NCBI GenBank assembly: GCA_004293365.1
Contig: RDYN01000010.1
Span: 1-64,000 of the forward strand
Length of the DNA: 64,000 nucleotides
Reading direction: 5' to 3'
From: Oscillatoriales cyanobacterium
GTDB lineage: Bacteria > Cyanobacteriota > Cyanobacteriia > Cyanobacteriales > Microcoleaceae
Position numbers and translations under genes: made by a program. Of this stretch, positions 61,861 through 64,000 are shown one piece after another. Under the pieces are notes generated by a model that was not told the origin of the DNA, did no database searches, and was given only the letters and a program-made list of their open reading frames with translations. Position 1 is the first letter of the stretch, and the number at the start of each line of letters is the position of its first letter.

Positions 61861-64000
61861 CTAAACGGCGATCGGAATTGACACCATAAAGCTCGTTTGA
61901 CCGATCGCGGATGTTACTTCTATATTACCCGAATGTTTTTCGACAATTTTCTTAACAATATCCAGTCCCAAGCCGCTACCTTCTCCGGCGGGTTTTGTGG
62001 TAAAGAACGGCTCAAATATGCGCGGCAAAATCTCCGGGGGAATTCCCTTGCCGCTATCCGTAACGCCCACCAACAAAATCTGATTTTCTACTCTCACATC
62101 TACTGTTAAAACTCCGCAATTGTTCATTGCTTGTAAAGCATTGTGAATCAGATTTGTCCAAACTTGATTTAGTTCGTCTGGATAGCACAGCAATTCAGGC
62201 AGTCCATCTTGATAATTCCTGACAACTTCTACTCCCTGTTTGAGTTGGTTGTAATAAAGAGTCAAAATAGTTTCAATACCCTCAGTAATATTAGCATTTA
62301 CCTTTTCTCCCGTAGAGTTAGATCTAGAATATGCTTTTAAAGCAAAAACTACTTTTGCAGCTCTATCTGTAGCTGTGATAATAGTATTCGTACTTCTTTG
62401 CAAAGCAGTAAATTGATAGGCTTGCTGTAAAATATGCGAGCTAGTGGGGTCTTGCAACAAAGGCAAAATTGATTCGATATTGTCGTAAATGCCGATATCA
62501 ACTAAAGTGTCGGCTACTGTTTCAGAATTTGCCACAGAATTGTTTGATAGCTGCTGAACCAAAGCTCTTTTAAACTGACGTTTTTCTCGGTTGGAAAAGC
62601 CGATCGCCCGCGACTGGTATTTGGGTAGCAGCGTCAATAAATCCGAGTAACCTTCTGGGGACATTTTGTGGAAAAAATCAGCGATTTCCGCCAGATTTTG
62701 ATTGAAAAAATCGGCTAAATTCTCGACAGACGATCGGATCGCACCCAGGGGAGTATTGATTTCGTGAGCGACACCGGCAACAAGCTGTCCCAATGCTGCC
62801 ATTTTTTCGGATTGAATGAGCTCTCGCTGCGTTGCTTGCAGGTTTTGCAGGGCTTCCGAGAGTTCGCTGGTGCGATCGGCTACTTGCATTTCCAAGGTTC
62901 TGTTGTACTCTGCTACCAGTTTGTCAGCTTGTTTGCGATCGGTGATATCGCTGAAAGCAGTAATCGCATAGACAATATTTTTTTTGTTGTCAAAAATCGG
63001 TTGCGAGTGCATTTCCAAAGGCACAATCTTCCCATCTCTGCGGACTTCTAAATTATCGGCGATCGCACTTTCACCATAGAGAGCTCGCCAAGCCGGCAGT
63101 TGTTGCTCAGAACAGGGGCTTTCCCTTCCTGATATATAAATTTGAGAAGCTGAGACCAACTCTTCACCTGTAGCTGACGGCGCCAAAAATTGACCCAGCA
63201 ACCGCTGTCCAGTTTCATTGATGTAGGATACCTCACCCTGGGGATTATGGACAGTTATTCCCACAGGTAAAGCTTCTAAAAACTGCGTCAACTTGCTTTG
63301 ACTTTCCCGCACTTCTGCGTAAAGTTTCGCATTAGCAATCGAAACAGCAGCCTGCGTCGATAACAGTTGCAAAACCTCTACCCTATCATCAGTAAAAGCA
63401 CTCGTAGTGAGATTGTTCTCTAAATAAACAATCCCAATTAATTGACCTTGATTCAGCAATGGTGCACACAATATAGATTGAGAATGATGTTTTATAATAT
63501 ACGGATCGCGCGTGAAATTGCCTTTGCGATAGGCGCAATCTTCTACAACACTTTCTTTGGTACGGGCGACATAATTAATAATGGAAACTGGCAAGCATTT
63601 TTCGGCGGGAATTGACTGCAAAACATCGACGCGATCGCCATCTACTTTCCCCGCAGCTTCCACCAGCAACTCACCTCGGTTTTCCAAAATCAAAAAACCC
63701 TTTTGGGCCCCCGCATTTTGCAGCATAATTCTCATCAACTTCGCCAGTAACTTGTCCAGCACAATCTCGCTAGCGATCGCACCAGAAGCTTTCATCACTG
63801 CCGCCAAATCAAAAGTTTGGCCCGAATCGCGGCTGTTGGAAATATTAGTAATTGTAGCGCAGTCCCTCGTCATGCTAGTTGCTGCGGGAATTCCGATCAA
63901 AAGTTGCGGATATTTTTTTTCCAAATCCTCCACTTTAGCTCGAGCTCCCCAGTGAGTGTAACAGTAGTGAGCGTCAGCCAAATAAACTCGCGCAATCTTA
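61861..64000 (-). CDS. 3' part of a large GAF-PAS histidine kinase (protein-kinase/AAA sensor type), runs off the window
   Basis: The frame stays open to the window end, so the N-terminus is missing. The visible residues begin KIARVYLADAHYCYTHWGA and AKVEDLEKKYPQLL, a junction I know from large cyanobacterial proteins that start with a Ser/Thr kinase and an AAA ATPase. Then come GAF (SEIVLDKLLAKLMRI to ANAKLYAEV), PAS (FLEALPVGITVHNPQG), coiled coil, HisKA with [17 protein letters not shown], helical insertion, and HATPase ([44 protein letters not shown]). The C-terminal third is closely similar to the CBS kinase at 57725. The 231-bp gap to tnpB shows no gene. Confidence 0.92.
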   Translation of the reverse strand, partial: KIARVYLADAHYCYTHWGARAKVEDLEKKYPQLLIGIPAATSMTRDCATITNISNSRDSGQTFDLAAVMKASGAIASEIVLDKLLAKLMRIMLQNAGAQKGFLILENRGELLVEAAGKVDGDRVDVLQSIPAEKCLPVSIINYVARTKESVVEDCAYRKGNFTRDPYIIKHHSQSILCAPLLNQGQLIGIVYLENNLTTSAFTDDRVEVLQLLSTQAAVSIANAKLYAEVRESQSKLTQFLEALPVGITVHNPQGEVSYINETGQRLLGQFLAPSATGEELVSASQIYISGRESPCSEQQLPAWRALYGESAIADNLEVRRDGKIVPLEMHSQPIFDNKKNIVYAITAFSDITDRKQADKLVAEYNRTLEMQVADRTSELSEALQNLQATQRELIQSEKMAALGQLVAGVAHEINTPLGAIRSSVENLADFFNQNLAEIADFFHKMSPEGYSDLLTLLPKYQSRAIGFSNREKRQFKRALVQQLSNNSVANSETVADTLVDIGIYDNIESILPLLQDPTSSHILQQAYQFTALQRSTNTIITATDRAAKVVFALKAYSRSNSTGEKVNANITEGIETILTLYYNQLKQGVEVVRNYQDGLPELLCYPDELNQVWTNLIHNALQAMNNCGVLTVDVRVENQILLVGVTDSGKGIPPEILPRIFEPFFTTKPAGEGSGLGLDIVKKIVEKHSGNIEVTSAIGQTSFMVSIPIAV

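Overview
The window is chromosomal DNA from a cyanobacterium, most likely a filamentous one of the Oscillatoriales/Microcoleus type. The evidence is the dense HIP1-type motif (GCGATCGC), an adjacent psaL-psaI pair, cyanobacterial nadA, sdhA and ppsA, many very large PAS/GAF histidine kinases, and intergenic spaces full of small palindromic repeats. Genus and species are inferred.

Region 1 (about 1-5.9 kb) looks like the end of an integrated plasmid-like element. It holds a hypothetical gene, an XRE-type repressor, two overlapping small genes and a large replication protein (zinc finger, Toprim, P-loop helicase, HTH; CyRepA1-like). The replicase frame runs antisense through a tRNA-Ser(UGA) gene, whose 3' end marks the probable junction. 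No integrase and no second att copy are in the window.

Region 2 (about 6-19 kb) is housekeeping: a TIGR04168-type metallophosphoesterase, quinolinate synthase (nadA), two glycosyltransferases of the arsenosugar-associated TIGR04282/TIGR04283 families, photosystem I psaL and psaI, a lipoprotein, two conserved proteins of unknown function, an alpha/beta hydrolase next to an acyltransferase, a small membrane protein, the SdhA flavoprotein and a SLOG-like protein.

Region 3 (19-32 kb) holds a 2621-residue secreted or surface protein (DUF4347, lectin-like region, seven DUF11 repeats, four cadherin-like repeats, Pro/Thr stalk, RTX repeats). A DUF6464-like protein and phosphoenolpyruvate synthase follow. 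A 28-bp perfect palindrome lies just upstream of the giant gene, and a nested pair of MITE-like elements lies just downstream.

Region 4 (32.7-64 kb) is a signal-transduction island of ten phosphorelay or second-messenger proteins: three genes rightward, then seven leftward, interrupted by one tnpB. It includes 2157- and 1672-residue kinases whose last GAF domain carries a DXCF motif and a second cysteine exactly 28 residues later, the signature of blue/green cyanobacteriochromes. It also has a REC-GAF-GGDEF diguanylate cyclase, two stand-alone receivers, four further full-length kinases (one with four CBS domains) and the 3' part of a GAF-PAS kinase. No DNA-binding output domain is visible; the only recognisable effector is the diguanylate cyclase. 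The working hypothesis is a light- and metabolite-responsive phosphorelay feeding c-di-GMP or protein partners.

Intergenic DNA carries several dispersed palindromic families: one ending GATCCCCCYTAA, a GGACTTTAGTCC hairpin, AGAAACCGGGTTTCT, and a CCCATCCCACAAG element. It also has tandem microsatellites, some of which supply stop codons of neighbouring genes.
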